From the NCBI RefSeq assembly GCF_016863255.1, contig NZ_BOON01000006.1, positions 62,001-126,000 of the forward strand: DNA of 64,000 bases, in the 5' to 3' direction. Shown one piece after another: positions 1 to 9,336 of the stretch. The stretch is from Planosporangium mesophilum. GTDB lineage: Bacteria > Actinomycetota > Actinomycetes > Mycobacteriales > Micromonosporaceae. The notes below the pieces were generated by a model. The model made no database searches and was not told the origin of the DNA. It worked only from the letters and a program-made list of their open reading frames with translations. Each line of letters opens with the position of its first letter. Position 1 is the first letter of the stretch. Position numbers and translations under genes: made by a program.

Positions 1-488
1 CGCTGAACGAGTTGTCCACGCGGGTCGAACTCGACATCTACGGCCCGCTGGAGGACGCGGCGCACTGGAAGCACTGCGAGGCGATCATCAGACGACTTCC
101 GGCCTCGGTCCGGGTCCGGTACCGCGGTGAGGTGTCGCCCGAAGACGTTCGCCGCACCTTCCACGATTACGACGCGTTCGTATTCCCCACCAGGGGGGAA
201 AACTTCGGGCACGTCATCGCCGAAAGCCTGTCGGCCTCGTGTCCGGTGGTCTGCTCGGACCGGACGCCGTGGACGGAGGTCCTCGAATCCGGCGGCGGTC
301 GCGTGGTACGGGATCTCACCGCAGGGGCGCTCGCCGCGGAGCTTGAACGCATCACGGCGATGACGCCCGATGAGCGGCTGCGTGCGCGGTGTCGCGCCGG
401 CGAGACCTACCGGTCATGGCGGCGGAAAACGCCCGACCGCAACATCCTCGACCTGGCCCGGCAGACGCTGACTTCCGTCGCCCGATGA
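1..488 (+). CDS. GT4-type glycosyltransferase, C-terminal part (5' end outside window)
   Basis: The frame is open from base 3 at the window edge, so the start lies upstream and only about 160 C-terminal residues are present. They look like the nucleotide-sugar-binding Rossmann half of a GT-B fold glycosyltransferase. The stretch TRGENFGHVIAES contains the EX7E spacing (GEN...AES) typical of retaining GT4 enzymes, followed by the usual weak C-terminal helices. The gene is followed 28 bases later by a flippase and a second GT4 enzyme on the same strand, so it probably adds one sugar of the repeat unit at the cytoplasmic membrane. Donor and acceptor cannot be told from sequence. Confidence 0.8.
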   Translation, partial: LNELSTRVELDIYGPLEDAAHWKHCEAIIRRLPASVRVRYRGEVSPEDVRRTFHDYDAFVFPTRGENFGHVIAESLSASCPVVCSDRTPWTEVLESGGGRVVRDLTAGALAAELERITAMTPDERLRARCRAGETYRSWRRKTPDRNILDLARQTLTSVAR

Positions 489-516
489 CCGCCACCAGAG
501 CGCGGGCATAGGGCTG

Positions 517-1911
517 GTGGCTCGCGTGCGCCTCCACCTCGATCCCCGGCGGTACCGGTCGGCTACCGCTCTCTCCTCGTTCCGCCGGAGCGTGGCCAGG
601 ACAGCGTTCTTCAACATCGCCACGACCGTCACCGCCGGGATCGCGGGAATCGTCATAGCTCGCTCCCTGGGACCTGCCGCCAGGGGCGAGTACGCGGCCG
701 TCACCGCGTGGTTCACTGCCGCGTTCACCGTCGGCGAACTGGGGCTGACCGCGGCGACAACCTTCTTCGTGGCCCGCGACGCTCACCTGGCGCCGCACTA
801 CGTTTCCACGGCACGCAACCTGCTGGTCGCCTCGGGCGTCGTCGTGGCCTCCGCCGGAATGCTCGCCACGCCGCTGCTGGCACCGGAGAACGGTACGGTC
901 GCCGGGGGCTATCGCATCGCCTTCCTCACGTGCCTGGCGAGCTTCCTGACCGTCGGCTACATCGCCAGCATGCAGGCGTCCAACATCAACCGCTGGAACC
1001 TCATCAGGATCTCGCAGCCCGCGCTGTACGTGGCCACGGTCACCCTGCTTCACCTGACCGGGCAGCTCGATCTGACGACGGTCGTGTTGGCCATGTCCCT
1101 CACGACCGTCGCGCAGACCGCGATGGCCTACCTCCTCGCCCGCGGTCAGCGGCTGACCGGCGGCCGCGCGGACTTCGGGCTGGCCCGGCCGATAATCCGC
1201 TACGGCACCGCCCAGCTCGCTTCGTCCGTGCCGATCCTCGTCACCACCCGACTCGACCAGCTCGTCCTCTCCCTGACCGTACCTTCGGCCGCCCTCGGCA
1301 ACTACGCCATCGCAGCCACGCTGGCCACCCTCGCAGGACCGCTCGTCGCCGCCCTGGGCCACGTCGCCTTCCCCCGGCTGGCATCGCAGGCCCTGTCCAG
1401 TAGCGGAGCTGACCGCCTGCAACGGTCGACCGTACTCGCTGCCGCCGGTGTCAGCGGCGCGCTGACACTCGTCCTGGCGGCTTCGGCCCCATGGCTGATC
1501 CCGACGCTCTTCGGCGCTGACTACCGGGACGCCGTGACGCTGGTCTGGCTGCTCGCTCCGGGTGCCGCGTTCGCGGTGTGCGCACAGGTCTGTGGTGACC
1601 TGCTGCGCGGCCAAGGCCGGCCGCTCGCCGCAGCCCGGGCACAGGGAGCCGCCGCGGTGGCGATCGTCGTGCTGATGGCCGCCCTGCTGCCCGCGCTCGG
1701 GGTCGTCGGCGCGGCCATCGCCTCGACCACGGCCAACGGGTTGGCCCTCGTGATGGCGCTCGGAGCGTTGCGCAAGGCGTCGGCCGGGGGATCGACGCCC
1801 CCTCCTCCCCCGGCGCAACCGCTGCCTCAGCCGGTGGTCGACGGACTGTCCACACCGATCCTCAGCCCACCCGCAAGGAGATCCATGTATCGGCGGAGGA
1901 ACCAACGATGA
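517..1911 (+). CDS. Wzx-like polysaccharide flippase (MOP/PST family membrane protein)
   Basis: A 464-residue very hydrophobic protein with roughly 12-14 predicted membrane spans beginning near residue 30 (FFNIATTVTAGIAGIVIARSL, a typical PST/MATE N-terminus with a conserved LGPAARGEYAAV region). Family knowledge: such proteins flip undecaprenyl-linked repeat units across the membrane. A cytoplasmic, proline-rich tail of about 40 residues ends the protein. GTG at 517 is the first plausible start, though no strong ribosome site precedes it. The stop overlaps the next start as ATGA, so translation with the downstream glycosyltransferase is probably coupled. Substrate would be the polysaccharide repeat unit of this locus (inference). 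Confidence 0.82.
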   Translation: MARVRLHLDPRRYRSATALSSFRRSVARTAFFNIATTVTAGIAGIVIARSLGPAARGEYAAVTAWFTAAFTVGELGLTAATTFFVARDAHLAPHYVSTARNLLVASGVVVASAGMLATPLLAPENGTVAGGYRIAFLTCLASFLTVGYIASMQASNINRWNLIRISQPALYVATVTLLHLTGQLDLTTVVLAMSLTTVAQTAMAYLLARGQRLTGGRADFGLARPIIRYGTAQLASSVPILVTTRLDQLVLSLTVPSAALGNYAIAATLATLAGPLVAALGHVAFPRLASQALSSSGADRLQRSTVLAAAGVSGALTLVLAASAPWLIPTLFGADYRDAVTLVWLLAPGAAFAVCAQVCGDLLRGQGRPLAAARAQGAAAVAIVVLMAALLPALGVVGAAIASTTANGLALVMALGALRKASAGGSTPPPPPAQPLPQPVVDGLSTPILSPPARRSMYRRRNQR

Positions 1912-3017
1912 ACGAGAATGTCCTACTTCTCGCACCGTCCCTCGGCCTCGGTGGAGGCATCGAGCGCTACGTCTCCACGATCGAGGCCGTGTTCACCCAG
2001 CACGAGGTTTCCTACCAGCGGCTCAATCTGCTGGACGTGAACCGGCCCAACGGGATCGTGACCAAGGCGCGTTTCGTGCGGGAGGTACTGCGGGCCACGC
2101 GGGCGAGCGAGCGGCCGACCCGATTCGTCGTCGCACACTGCAACCTGCTGCCCGTTGTCGAACTGGCCGCCAGGATGCCCAACTTCGCCGGTGCCACCGT
2201 GATTCTGCACGGCTTGGAGATCTGGGCGGGCCGACACGTACGGGGACACCGGACCATGCGCCGCCCGGACGTACGGGTGGTGACCGCGAGCAACTTCAGT
2301 GCCGGCGCACTTGCCAGAACGAGCCCGGCGAACGTCCTCCACCCCGGAGTCTCCGCGGCCTGGTACCGGATTCTGGTCGACGCCGCTGAGCAGGCGCGCT
2401 CCGGGTCCGGCGAGCTGAATCTCGTCACCGCCTTCCGCCTCGACGACTGGCGGGACAAGGGCCTCGGCACGCTTCTCGACGCGGTCCGTCTGCTCCGGGA
2501 CGACCGGGTGCGGCTCACCGTCTGCGGCAGTGGACCCGTCACCGCGGAACTGCGGGCAGCGGTCGAGCCGTACCCGTGGTGCCGGCTCAGGCCCGGCCTC
2601 ACCGACCAGATGCTGGCCGACCAGTTCGCCTTCGCCGATCTCTTCGTGCTCGCCACCCGTACCCGCAGCGGGTCGGACGCCTGCGGCGAAGGGTTCGGTC
2701 TGGTTCTGCTGGAGGCGCAGTTGGCCGGCACCGCCGTGGTGGCGCCGGCGTACGGGGGCAGTGGTGACGCATTCCAACCCGGCATAACCGGACTCGCGCC
2801 GTTGGACGAGACTCCCGAGGCACTCGCCGCGGTACTCGCCTCGCTGTTGGCGGACGACCAATGGCGGACCGAGATGGGACGGGCTGCCGCGGCCTGGGCA
2901 CGGAGCCGTTTCGAACCAACCGCGTACGCGGACAACCTCCTGCGGGCCCTCCTGGGTGACCCCGCTCCGGAATTCCGTCCGTCACCGGCACAACCGAACC
3001 TCGTGCAAGCGCCCTGA
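1908..3017 (+). CDS. Glycosyltransferase family 4
   Basis: A 369-residue GT-B glycosyltransferase. The N-terminus LLLAPSLGLGGGIERYVSTI is the glycine-rich acceptor-side loop (GGIER) of GT4 proteins. The C-terminal half has CGSGPVTAEL and the EX7E motif in GEGFGLVLLEAQLAG, both contacting the nucleotide sugar in the family. The start codon overlaps the flippase stop (ATGA), so the two are co-translated. It should act on the cytoplasmic face, extending the lipid-linked repeat unit. Sugar specificity is not readable. Confidence 0.88.
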   Translation: MNENVLLLAPSLGLGGGIERYVSTIEAVFTQHEVSYQRLNLLDVNRPNGIVTKARFVREVLRATRASERPTRFVVAHCNLLPVVELAARMPNFAGATVILHGLEIWAGRHVRGHRTMRRPDVRVVTASNFSAGALARTSPANVLHPGVSAAWYRILVDAAEQARSGSGELNLVTAFRLDDWRDKGLGTLLDAVRLLRDDRVRLTVCGSGPVTAELRAAVEPYPWCRLRPGLTDQMLADQFAFADLFVLATRTRSGSDACGEGFGLVLLEAQLAGTAVVAPAYGGSGDAFQPGITGLAPLDETPEALAAVLASLLADDQWRTEMGRAAAAWARSRFEPTAYADNLLRALLGDPAPEFRPSPAQPNLVQAP

Positions 3018-3077
3018 ACTGACGCAAGATCCGGCCAGCGGCAACATCGCCGCGCAGATCGCGAACGGAGAGCCTCC

Positions 3078-4916
3078 ATGTGCGGCGTATGTGGGGTGAT
3101 CCGCGCCTCCGGCACCGGCACCGCGGACCGCTCCCTCGTGACCACCGTCAACGCCCGGCAGCACCACCGGGGGCCGGACGACGCCGTCCAGTGGTACGGC
3201 GAACAAGCCGTGCTGGGACAGACGCGCCTCGCCGTCATAGATCTCTCCGAGGGCGGACGCCAGCCGTTCGTCTCGGCGGACGCGTCCGTTGTCGTGGTAT
3301 TCAACGGCGAGATCTATAACCACGACGAGTTGCGTCGGCGGTACCGGCTGGCGGTCGCGGACCGCTGCGACGGCGCGGTCCTGCCCGAATTGTGGCAGCG
3401 GCTGGGCACCGCGATGTTCGCGCAGCTACGCGGAATGTACGCGATCGCCGTCCACGACGTGCGCGCCCGCACGGTGACGCTCGCCCGGGACCCGTTCGGG
3501 GTCAAGCCGTTGTACTGGACTCGAACGACGGACGGTGCGATCGCGTTCGCCTCCGAGCCGCGGCCCCTGCTGCCCCTGGTTCCGCGTCCGCGGCTGGACC
3601 CCGAGGGCGTCCACAACTACCTCATGTACGGGGCGGTGGGCCGGGACCGGTCACCCTTCCGGGAGATCACGTCCGTACCGGCCAATGGCTGGGTCCAGTG
3701 GGACGCGGCGACGACGAGGACCGACGGGACCGTCAGTGCCGGCCTGTTGGAGGCACTCCCACCGGCCTCCCTACAGCAACTGCGCGACGAGTTCGTCCGC
3801 TCGGTCTCGCTGCACCTGGTCAGCGACGTTCCGGTGGCGCTGCTGCTCTCCTCCGGTCTGGATTCCGCCGCGCTGGCCTGGGCCTGCGCCGAGCTGGGTA
3901 CCGATCTCACCTGCGTCACGGTCGATCTGGGCGGGGGCGTATCGGAGGCCGCAGGCGCCGGCCGGGTGGCCGCCCGTTTCGGTCACCGTCACGAAATCGT
4001 CTCCACCAGCCCCGATACCTCCATTGTGGAGCGTTTCTTCGCCGCCATGCAGAAGCCGTCCATCGACGGCCTGAACACGTTCCTGGTCAGCCGGGCAATC
4101 GCCTCCCTCGGAGTGAAGGTGGCACTGTCGGGCCTGGGCGGCGATGAGCTGCTCGGCGGCTACCAGAGCTTCCGGGCCCTGCGGTATCTGCCCCTGCTGC
4201 GGGCCGCTGACACCGTGTCGCTCACCTCGTTGCTGGCGAAGCTCTACGGCAGGCGGAACCACAAGGCAGCACACCTCCTCGGCGCGAACGGTCCACGCGA
4301 CGCCGCCGGCCTCGGAGATCTCTACCGCCGGGTCTTCCTCGACGACCAGGTCGGCGCGCTCGTCCCGTGGGCACCGCGCGGCGAGGCGGCGCCGCCCTCC
4401 TCCGACACGTCGGCGCAGACCCTGTCACGGGTTGAACTCACGAGCTACCTGGGGGGAACGCTGCTTCCCGACACCGACGCGCATTCGATGACATGGTCGG
4501 TGGAGATGCGCGTACCGTTCGTCGACGTCCCGTTCGCGCGGACCGCTCTCGCCGTCGCCCCCCGGCGGGGAGTGGGCAAACGACGGTTCGCGGAGGCTGT
4601 CGGCGACCCAGAACTCCGGGCCATCACCAGGCGCAAGAAGCAGGGCTTCACCCTGCCCATGGACGATTGGATGCGGACGGGGCCATTGGCTTCCTGGGTA
4701 CAGGCCGCCCGGTCCCCCGACGCCCCGGTGCGGGCACTGCTGCGTGGCGACGCCGTGGACCGCGTCCTGCACGGGTGGGACGGAGGCCACCTGAGGTGGT
4801 CGCGAGCCTGGTCGATCGTCGCGCTCGACGGTTGGCTGCGCAGCGTCGGAATGGACGTCGCGGAGATCGAACTACCGGTGGCCACGGCCTACCGGAAGCG
4901 GATCGCGCTCGACTGA
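3078..4916 (+). CDS. asnB: Asparagine synthase (glutamine-hydrolysing) family amidotransferase in polysaccharide locus
   Basis: 612 residues. The protein starts MCGVCGV, so Cys2 is the class II glutaminase nucleophile after Met removal. The N-terminal Ntn domain continues with RGPDDAVQW, FNGEIYNH and LARDPFGVKPLYW. The ATP-pyrophosphatase domain has LLLSSGLDSAALAW and the SGLGGDELLGGY loop. A good ribosome site (GGAG, about 9 bases upstream) supports ATG 3078. Family members make asparagine. In surface-polysaccharide loci, related enzymes are thought to amidate sugar carboxylates (for example uronic acids), and the position next to a flippase and glycosyltransferases favours that here (inference). 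A free-standing asparagine-biosynthesis role cannot be excluded. Confidence 0.85.
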   Translation: MCGVCGVIRASGTGTADRSLVTTVNARQHHRGPDDAVQWYGEQAVLGQTRLAVIDLSEGGRQPFVSADASVVVVFNGEIYNHDELRRRYRLAVADRCDGAVLPELWQRLGTAMFAQLRGMYAIAVHDVRARTVTLARDPFGVKPLYWTRTTDGAIAFASEPRPLLPLVPRPRLDPEGVHNYLMYGAVGRDRSPFREITSVPANGWVQWDAATTRTDGTVSAGLLEALPPASLQQLRDEFVRSVSLHLVSDVPVALLLSSGLDSAALAWACAELGTDLTCVTVDLGGGVSEAAGAGRVAARFGHRHEIVSTSPDTSIVERFFAAMQKPSIDGLNTFLVSRAIASLGVKVALSGLGGDELLGGYQSFRALRYLPLLRAADTVSLTSLLAKLYGRRNHKAAHLLGANGPRDAAGLGDLYRRVFLDDQVGALVPWAPRGEAAPPSSDTSAQTLSRVELTSYLGGTLLPDTDAHSMTWSVEMRVPFVDVPFARTALAVAPRRGVGKRRFAEAVGDPELRAITRRKKQGFTLPMDDWMRTGPLASWVQAARSPDAPVRALLRGDAVDRVLHGWDGGHLRWSRAWSIVALDGWLRSVGMDVAEIELPVATAYRKRIALD

Positions 4917-5047
4917 CAGCGAACCCGGGACGCCGGTCCACGTCGCTCGGGTCGCCGAGGCGCCCTGAGATGGACCTGCTCGTGACCCGGCGCAGCGCCC
5001 CGGGCAGCCGCACGGCCGGCGATTGCCCGCAGTCGCTGAGGCGCGTG

Positions 5048-5983
5048 TCAACGCACGCCGGGCGAACCCGTCTGTACCAGTGGTTCGACCTGGCTCACCA
5101 CGGGCTCAACGGCGGCCAGCAGGTTCGTCGCGGTGGCCGGCGGGCCCTCGAGCCGGATGAGGGCCAGGCGGGTTCGGCCGGTCAACGGGTGCCGGACCGC
5201 CCGGATATCGAACAGCGCATAGCCCTGCTCGACCAACCAGCCCGCCGGGCTCCCCCCGTCACCGAACATCTCCGGGGAGTACTCGAAGACTATGGACGGC
5301 CGGTGCTCGGCCACGATACGGCGCGCACCGGCCAGCACAGCCGCCTCATGCCCCTCAACGTCGATCTTGACCAGAGACACGGGCTGCTGGATGACGTCGT
5401 CGAGGGCCACGGTGGGCGTCGGAAGGGCCGTGCCGTTCAGGTAGGGATGCGGCAGCAGGCTGGCCCGACCCTTGTTCGAATCCGGACCGGTGGGCCGGTA
5501 GAGCATCCTGGTGTCGCCTCCGACGTCGGAGGCCGCCGCATGCAGCACGGTGACGTTGCTGAGATCGTTCAGCACGATGGTGGTACGGGCACGGTGCGCG
5601 AGTGCCTCGTCCGCCTCGACCGCGAGGACGTGCCCGCGGGGACCCACGAGCTTCGCCAGGCGTGTCGTGTGGATGCCGATGTTGGCCCCGACGTCGACAC
5701 AGGTCTCTTCCGGCCGGACCAGGTGCCGGAACAGTTCCGCCAGGTGCTCCTCGTACGCGCCGAAGACCCACAGCCGCCACTCGAGGAAGCTCGACAGGTC
5801 GGCGTCGAACCGGTCGCCGAACTTCGTGGTCAGTCTGCGGACCAGTTGGCCCGGCTGTGCGTGGGTCCTGCCGTACGAACGATTGAGAAGCCGTCCGGGT
5901 CCACGGAGGGGCAGGCGTCGACCGAGGATCGGCGCTATCGGGCTCAACGCGAGGCTGCGGGTCCTATAGGACACTGTGCTCAT
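5048..5983 (-). CDS. FkbM family SAM-dependent methyltransferase
   Basis: About 311 residues if translation starts at ATG 5983 (MSTVSYRTRSL). Longer upstream reading is arginine/proline-rich and lies inside the preceding gene. The SAM motif is ETCVDVGANIGIHTTRLAKLVG, followed by VLAVEADEALA and the FkbM signature VSLVKIDVEGHEAAVLAGA. Family members O-methylate sugars or polyketides. The start overlaps the end of the Wzy-like gene by 20 bases, making this the last gene of a leftward polysaccharide operon, so methylation of a sugar hydroxyl is the likely job (inference). It converges on asnB across about 130 bases with no obvious terminator. Confidence 0.82.
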   Translation of the reverse strand: MSTVSYRTRSLALSPIAPILGRRLPLRGPGRLLNRSYGRTHAQPGQLVRRLTTKFGDRFDADLSSFLEWRLWVFGAYEEHLAELFRHLVRPEETCVDVGANIGIHTTRLAKLVGPRGHVLAVEADEALAHRARTTIVLNDLSNVTVLHAAASDVGGDTRMLYRPTGPDSNKGRASLLPHPYLNGTALPTPTVALDDVIQQPVSLVKIDVEGHEAAVLAGARRIVAEHRPSIVFEYSPEMFGDGGSPAGWLVEQGYALFDIRAVRHPLTGRTRLALIRLEGPPATATNLLAAVEPVVSQVEPLVQTGSPGVR

Positions 5984-7478
5984 CCCTGTCTGAACTACGT
6001 TTGTCAACGAACACGCGAACCGACGATCCCGCCGCAGCAGGGCCACGCCGGGCGCGAGGGCCGGACCCGGCTGCCGGCCGGGACCAGAGCGGCAATGCGC
6101 CGGCCGGGGCCAGAGCGGCAACGCGCCGGTCGGCCGCAACGCCGCCAGGCAGTCCCCGGCGAGACGCGGCGACGGTCGGCTCCACCGGCTTCGGTGTCGG
6201 GGAAAGCAGCAGGAACGCGATGAGTAGCCAGGCGATCGTGGCCACTCGATTGGCCGTCAACGCGGGCATGCCGACCGAAGCGCCGATCACGAGAAGGACG
6301 AGCCCGCCGGCGAACGACGACTGCGCCTGGTCGACGTGGGTTCGCCGACGCGCCCAGATGACCCCCAGGGTCACCAACACTGCGGTGTAAAGGACGGCCC
6401 CTACGATGCCGGCGACGACCAGCGCTTCCACCCACGCGTTGTCATAAGGAGCGGCCAGGCCACGGATACCGAACCCGAACCACGGCGACGACTCGAGCAC
6501 GGCCGAGGTCACCGGCTGCAGCGCCGACGCGCCCCCGAACCGCCCCGCCGTGTACAGAGCCATGACGCCGTTGGCACCACCGGACGGGTGGAGCAACAGG
6601 CCCAGGTAATCACTGCTCGCGCTCGACAGGAGCAAGCCGGACTCGGCGGCTACGGTGGCGAGGACCGCCAGGCCCACGAGGACCGTCAGGCGCAGCGTGC
6701 GAGCACCGGACACCCGGATCATCTGCCAGACGGCGATCGGGAATCCGACCAGAAGAAACACCTTGGAGACCGTCAGCACGCCACCGAGGGTCAGAAACAG
6801 CGTGATGGTCCCCAGCTTCAACGCGTTCTCGCGGTACAGATAGGTCGCCGCGAGCACGCTCATTCCGTAGAGCGCTCCTGCCTCGAACGGCTGGTTGATT
6901 ACGCCGCTGTACCGCCCCATCTGCGCGGCCTTGGCGGCAACCGTCAACTGCGGGTCACCCTTGTCCCAGAACCGCCCGAGCAACCACGTCAGGTCGTAGA
7001 CGGATGACACGAAGGCCAGGGCAGCGTTGAGGCACATCGCGACGACGAGGACCGTGCACACGATCCGGACGAGCCGGGTCGGGTCAGCGCCCGAACCGAC
7101 GAGCATCGCGCCGATCAGCAGACAGGCGATCGGCAGGAGGAAGTTGTCCAGCCCCGCCCCGGCGCTCCCCGGAGAAAACCAGCCGAGGTCGATCAAAGGG
7201 TACAGCGCGCGCAACACCGCCACGAGCAACTCGGTGACCAGCAGCGCCAGGACCAGCGCGCCTCCACGGGTCATCCGCAGCCGCAACCACAGGCAGAAGA
7301 CCGTACCGACCAGAAGCGACCCGTACACCGCGACCTGCTCGGTCCGGACGCCGGGCAACGACGTGTACGGGCCGAACACCGCGACAGTGATGAATGCGGC
7401 CGTGAAATACGCAATCGGATGCCTGTCCGGCCGGTCCGCCGCGCTCTTCAGTGGTTTGAAGCCGTTGACGTAGCTCAT
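5964..7478 (-). CDS. Wzy/O-antigen ligase-like polysaccharide polymerase
   Basis: 504 residues with about 10-12 hydrophobic segments and a large central loop, the general plan of Wzy polymerases and WaaL ligases. Features include VFLLVGFPIAVWQMIRV, a long extracytoplasmic loop around residues 290-340 (SSPWFGFGIRGLAAPYDNAWVE, the PxxGxG...HN-like region of the O-antigen ligase domain, with DNAW in the usual HN position), and further spans to residue 430. The last about 65 residues are basic and proline/alanine-rich. The start overlaps the upstream gene stop as ATGA. With a Wzx-like flippase and Wzc/Wzb-like regulators in the locus, a Wzy-dependent polymerase is the best reading. Ligase is the alternative. 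Confidence 0.75.
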   Translation of the reverse strand: MSYVNGFKPLKSAADRPDRHPIAYFTAAFITVAVFGPYTSLPGVRTEQVAVYGSLLVGTVFCLWLRLRMTRGGALVLALLVTELLVAVLRALYPLIDLGWFSPGSAGAGLDNFLLPIACLLIGAMLVGSGADPTRLVRIVCTVLVVAMCLNAALAFVSSVYDLTWLLGRFWDKGDPQLTVAAKAAQMGRYSGVINQPFEAGALYGMSVLAATYLYRENALKLGTITLFLTLGGVLTVSKVFLLVGFPIAVWQMIRVSGARTLRLTVLVGLAVLATVAAESGLLLSSASSDYLGLLLHPSGGANGVMALYTAGRFGGASALQPVTSAVLESSPWFGFGIRGLAAPYDNAWVEALVVAGIVGAVLYTAVLVTLGVIWARRRTHVDQAQSSFAGGLVLLVIGASVGMPALTANRVATIAWLLIAFLLLSPTPKPVEPTVAASRRGLPGGVAADRRVAALAPAGALPLWSRPAAGSGPRARRGPAAAGSSVRVFVDKRSSDRDEHSVL

Positions 7479-8560
7479 GAGGCGGTCACCGGTGTCGCGG
7501 TCACCGGCTCGCGGTAGGCCGGGAAGAAGCTGTCACCGGCCGGGAGGCTGCCTGCACGGCGAGCGCGGTTCTGGACCAGGCTCGTGTACCGAGCCGGGTC
7601 GCCCACCATCCGTACGGCGCGGAACGTGCGAACGCCTCCGGGGTCGAAGGCACGCTTGTAGCGGAAGATTCCATCGCCGCGTTCGTAACCTCCACCCAGG
7701 ACGAAGCCCTGCCGTCCGGTGCGCCGGCCGTACAGCACCACCTCATGCTTCAGCAGATCGTTGGGTGCCATCGGGAACGCCTCTGCCCTGGTCCCGCCGA
7801 GGAACGAGTACAGGTGGGCGTCGCTCTCCAGCACCAGTTCAACGCTGACCACCCTGCCGGTGTCATCCAGTACCGAGAAGACCGAGTAACTGCCCGCCAA
7901 CTCCTCGGACAGCGTGGTGAAGAAGGTCCGATCGAAGTGGTAGTAGGCCGCCGCGCCGCGTCGCCGCATCGTTTCCCCGTACACCTGGAGGAAACCGTCC
8001 ACATCGTTCAGACGATCCTCCCGCCGGACGCTACACCCGGCCCGAGCCGCCTTCTTCACGTTCTTACGCACCTTGTGCTCGTAGTTCGCCCAGAGCTCCT
8101 CCGGCGTGCGCCGCAGGTCGACCACGACGTTCTCGGACACGTCGACGACCTCGGTCTGCGGTGTCCGAATCCCGACTGCCATGTCGGACTCGAGAGACAG
8201 CCGCAGGAAGACGGAGCACAACCCGGCCCGGACGACCCAGTCGGCCAGCTCCGCGAGCACCGACTCGGCGTACCGTCGCCCCCGTCCGGGAGTTCCCGGA
8301 AAGAACGGACCGCCATAGCCGTAGGGCGAGATGGCGTCATAGAGCTCCTCATCCGCCCACGGCAGATCCCGCAACGGGCGGATCACCAGCGGCAGCAGGG
8401 CGGACTCCGGTTGCCCGTCGAGGATCAGCGCGACGGGGCGCCCCGCGTCACCGGCGAGGAGCCGACAGTAGGCGGGATGGGCGAACGGTTCCCGGCCGCA
8501 TCTCCGCCACCATTCGAGCCACTCTTCGCGGTCGGTGTCTGCCTCGAGAACGCGAGTCAC
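7475..8560 (-). CDS. FemAB/GNAT-like (Acetyltransf_6 type) protein
   Basis: About 361 residues from GTG 8560, which has a strong ribosome site (GAAGGGGG) and overlaps the upstream stop as GTGA. The protein has the double-GNAT look of the FemAB-like group seen in exopolysaccharide clusters: a loop ISPYGYGGPFF near residue 75, ELWANYEHKVRKNVKKAARAG near 165, and a C-terminal GNAT half with LDDTGRVVSVELVLE and MAPNDLLKHEVVLYGRRTG. FemAB members transfer aminoacyl groups from tRNA, and other members acylate amines. In this operon an acyl or aminoacyl decoration of an amino sugar is plausible but unproven. The region upstream of GTG 8560 is shadow sequence of the neighbouring gene. Confidence 0.72.
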   Translation of the reverse strand: MTRVLEADTDREEWLEWWRRCGREPFAHPAYCRLLAGDAGRPVALILDGQPESALLPLVIRPLRDLPWADEELYDAISPYGYGGPFFPGTPGRGRRYAESVLAELADWVVRAGLCSVFLRLSLESDMAVGIRTPQTEVVDVSENVVVDLRRTPEELWANYEHKVRKNVKKAARAGCSVRREDRLNDVDGFLQVYGETMRRRGAAAYYHFDRTFFTTLSEELAGSYSVFSVLDDTGRVVSVELVLESDAHLYSFLGGTRAEAFPMAPNDLLKHEVVLYGRRTGRQGFVLGGGYERGDGIFRYKRAFDPGGVRTFRAVRMVGDPARYTSLVQNRARRAGSLPAGDSFFPAYREPVTATPVTAS

Positions 8561-9336
8561 GCCTCGCCCCCTTCCGACGTTGCCCGGCGCATCCGGATGA
8601 AGCAAGCAAACGATGGCGGCACCGTCGGACCGGCTTCCGAACCGATCACCGCGTACGCGCGGGCGGCACCCAACGTGACGCGCAGCCGTGTCACGTGCCG
8701 ATCCATGTTCCGGTCCCAGTTGACGCGCATGGCGTCGCCTACCATCCGGATCCTCGCTTCGGACCCGGCCCCGAGCCGGACCGTCAGGTCCGCGAACCCG
8801 TACGCCGCCCGATGCGCCTGGAACAGCGGCCAGTCCACAATCCTGATCGGACTTTCGGGCGGGCTCGCCGGGTGGCCGGTCACGTCGGCCCAGCACACCC
8901 GGCTGACCTCGCGGAACCCATAACGGTGGTACAGGGCCAGGGCGGGCTCGTTGTCACAGGCGACGTCCAGGCCCACCCGATCGACTCCCAGTCGTCTCGC
9001 GATCGCGAGGCCGTCGGCGAGCAGCCGGTGCCCATAGCCACGCCCGCGGAACTCCGCGCCCACCGACAGCCCGTTGAGGAACAGTTCGGATTCCAGAATC
9101 CGCCAGTCCGCGACGGCGATCAGCTCGCCGCCGAGTACGACGGTCCGCAGGAGCACGGTTCGCGCGTGCGGTGGCGGGGTCAGCGCGGCTGCGAGGAACC
9201 AGGGGTAGTCCGGGGTGTGGTACGGGACGAGGCCGGCCACGCCGGCCGGTACGCTCTGGCGGAGCAGCTCGACGGCGGCCTGCGTCGCCTGCCGGTCTCC
9301 GCCGTCGAGCTGGCCCACGGCAACCGTGCCCGTCAT
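8557..9336 (-). CDS. GNAT family N-acetyltransferase
   Basis: About 259 residues from ATG 9336, which overlaps the upstream stop as ATGA. The acetyl-CoA binding motif A is NGLSVGAEFRGRGYGHRLL, followed by GLDVACDNEPALALYHRYGF, the classic GNAT motif B. A C-terminal domain of about 100 residues follows. It sits between a PglC-like phosphoglycosyl transferase and a FemAB-like protein and downstream of a DegT-type sugar aminotransferase. In other systems, an acetyltransferase at this place N-acetylates the new 4-amino group of a nucleotide sugar (PglD, hexapeptide type; WecD, GNAT type). That role is the favoured inference. Confidence 0.8.
   Translation of the reverse strand: MTGTVAVGQLDGGDRQATQAAVELLRQSVPAGVAGLVPYHTPDYPWFLAAALTPPPHARTVLLRTVVLGGELIAVADWRILESELFLNGLSVGAEFRGRGYGHRLLADGLAIARRLGVDRVGLDVACDNEPALALYHRYGFREVSRVCWADVTGHPASPPESPIRIVDWPLFQAHRAAYGFADLTVRLGAGSEARIRMVGDAMRVNWDRNMDRHVTRLRVTLGAARAYAVIGSEAGPTVPPSFACFIRMRRATSEGGEA

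Noticed and set aside
352-1935. Long minus-strand open frame opposite the flippase gene
   Set aside because: Composition is Arg/Gly/Gln-rich without any domain, typical of antisense frames in GC-rich DNA; the plus-strand flippase is clearly real.
4493-6223. Plus-strand frame of 576 codons across asnB end and FkbM
   Set aside because: Shadow of two real genes; no ribosome site, domain or protein-like composition.
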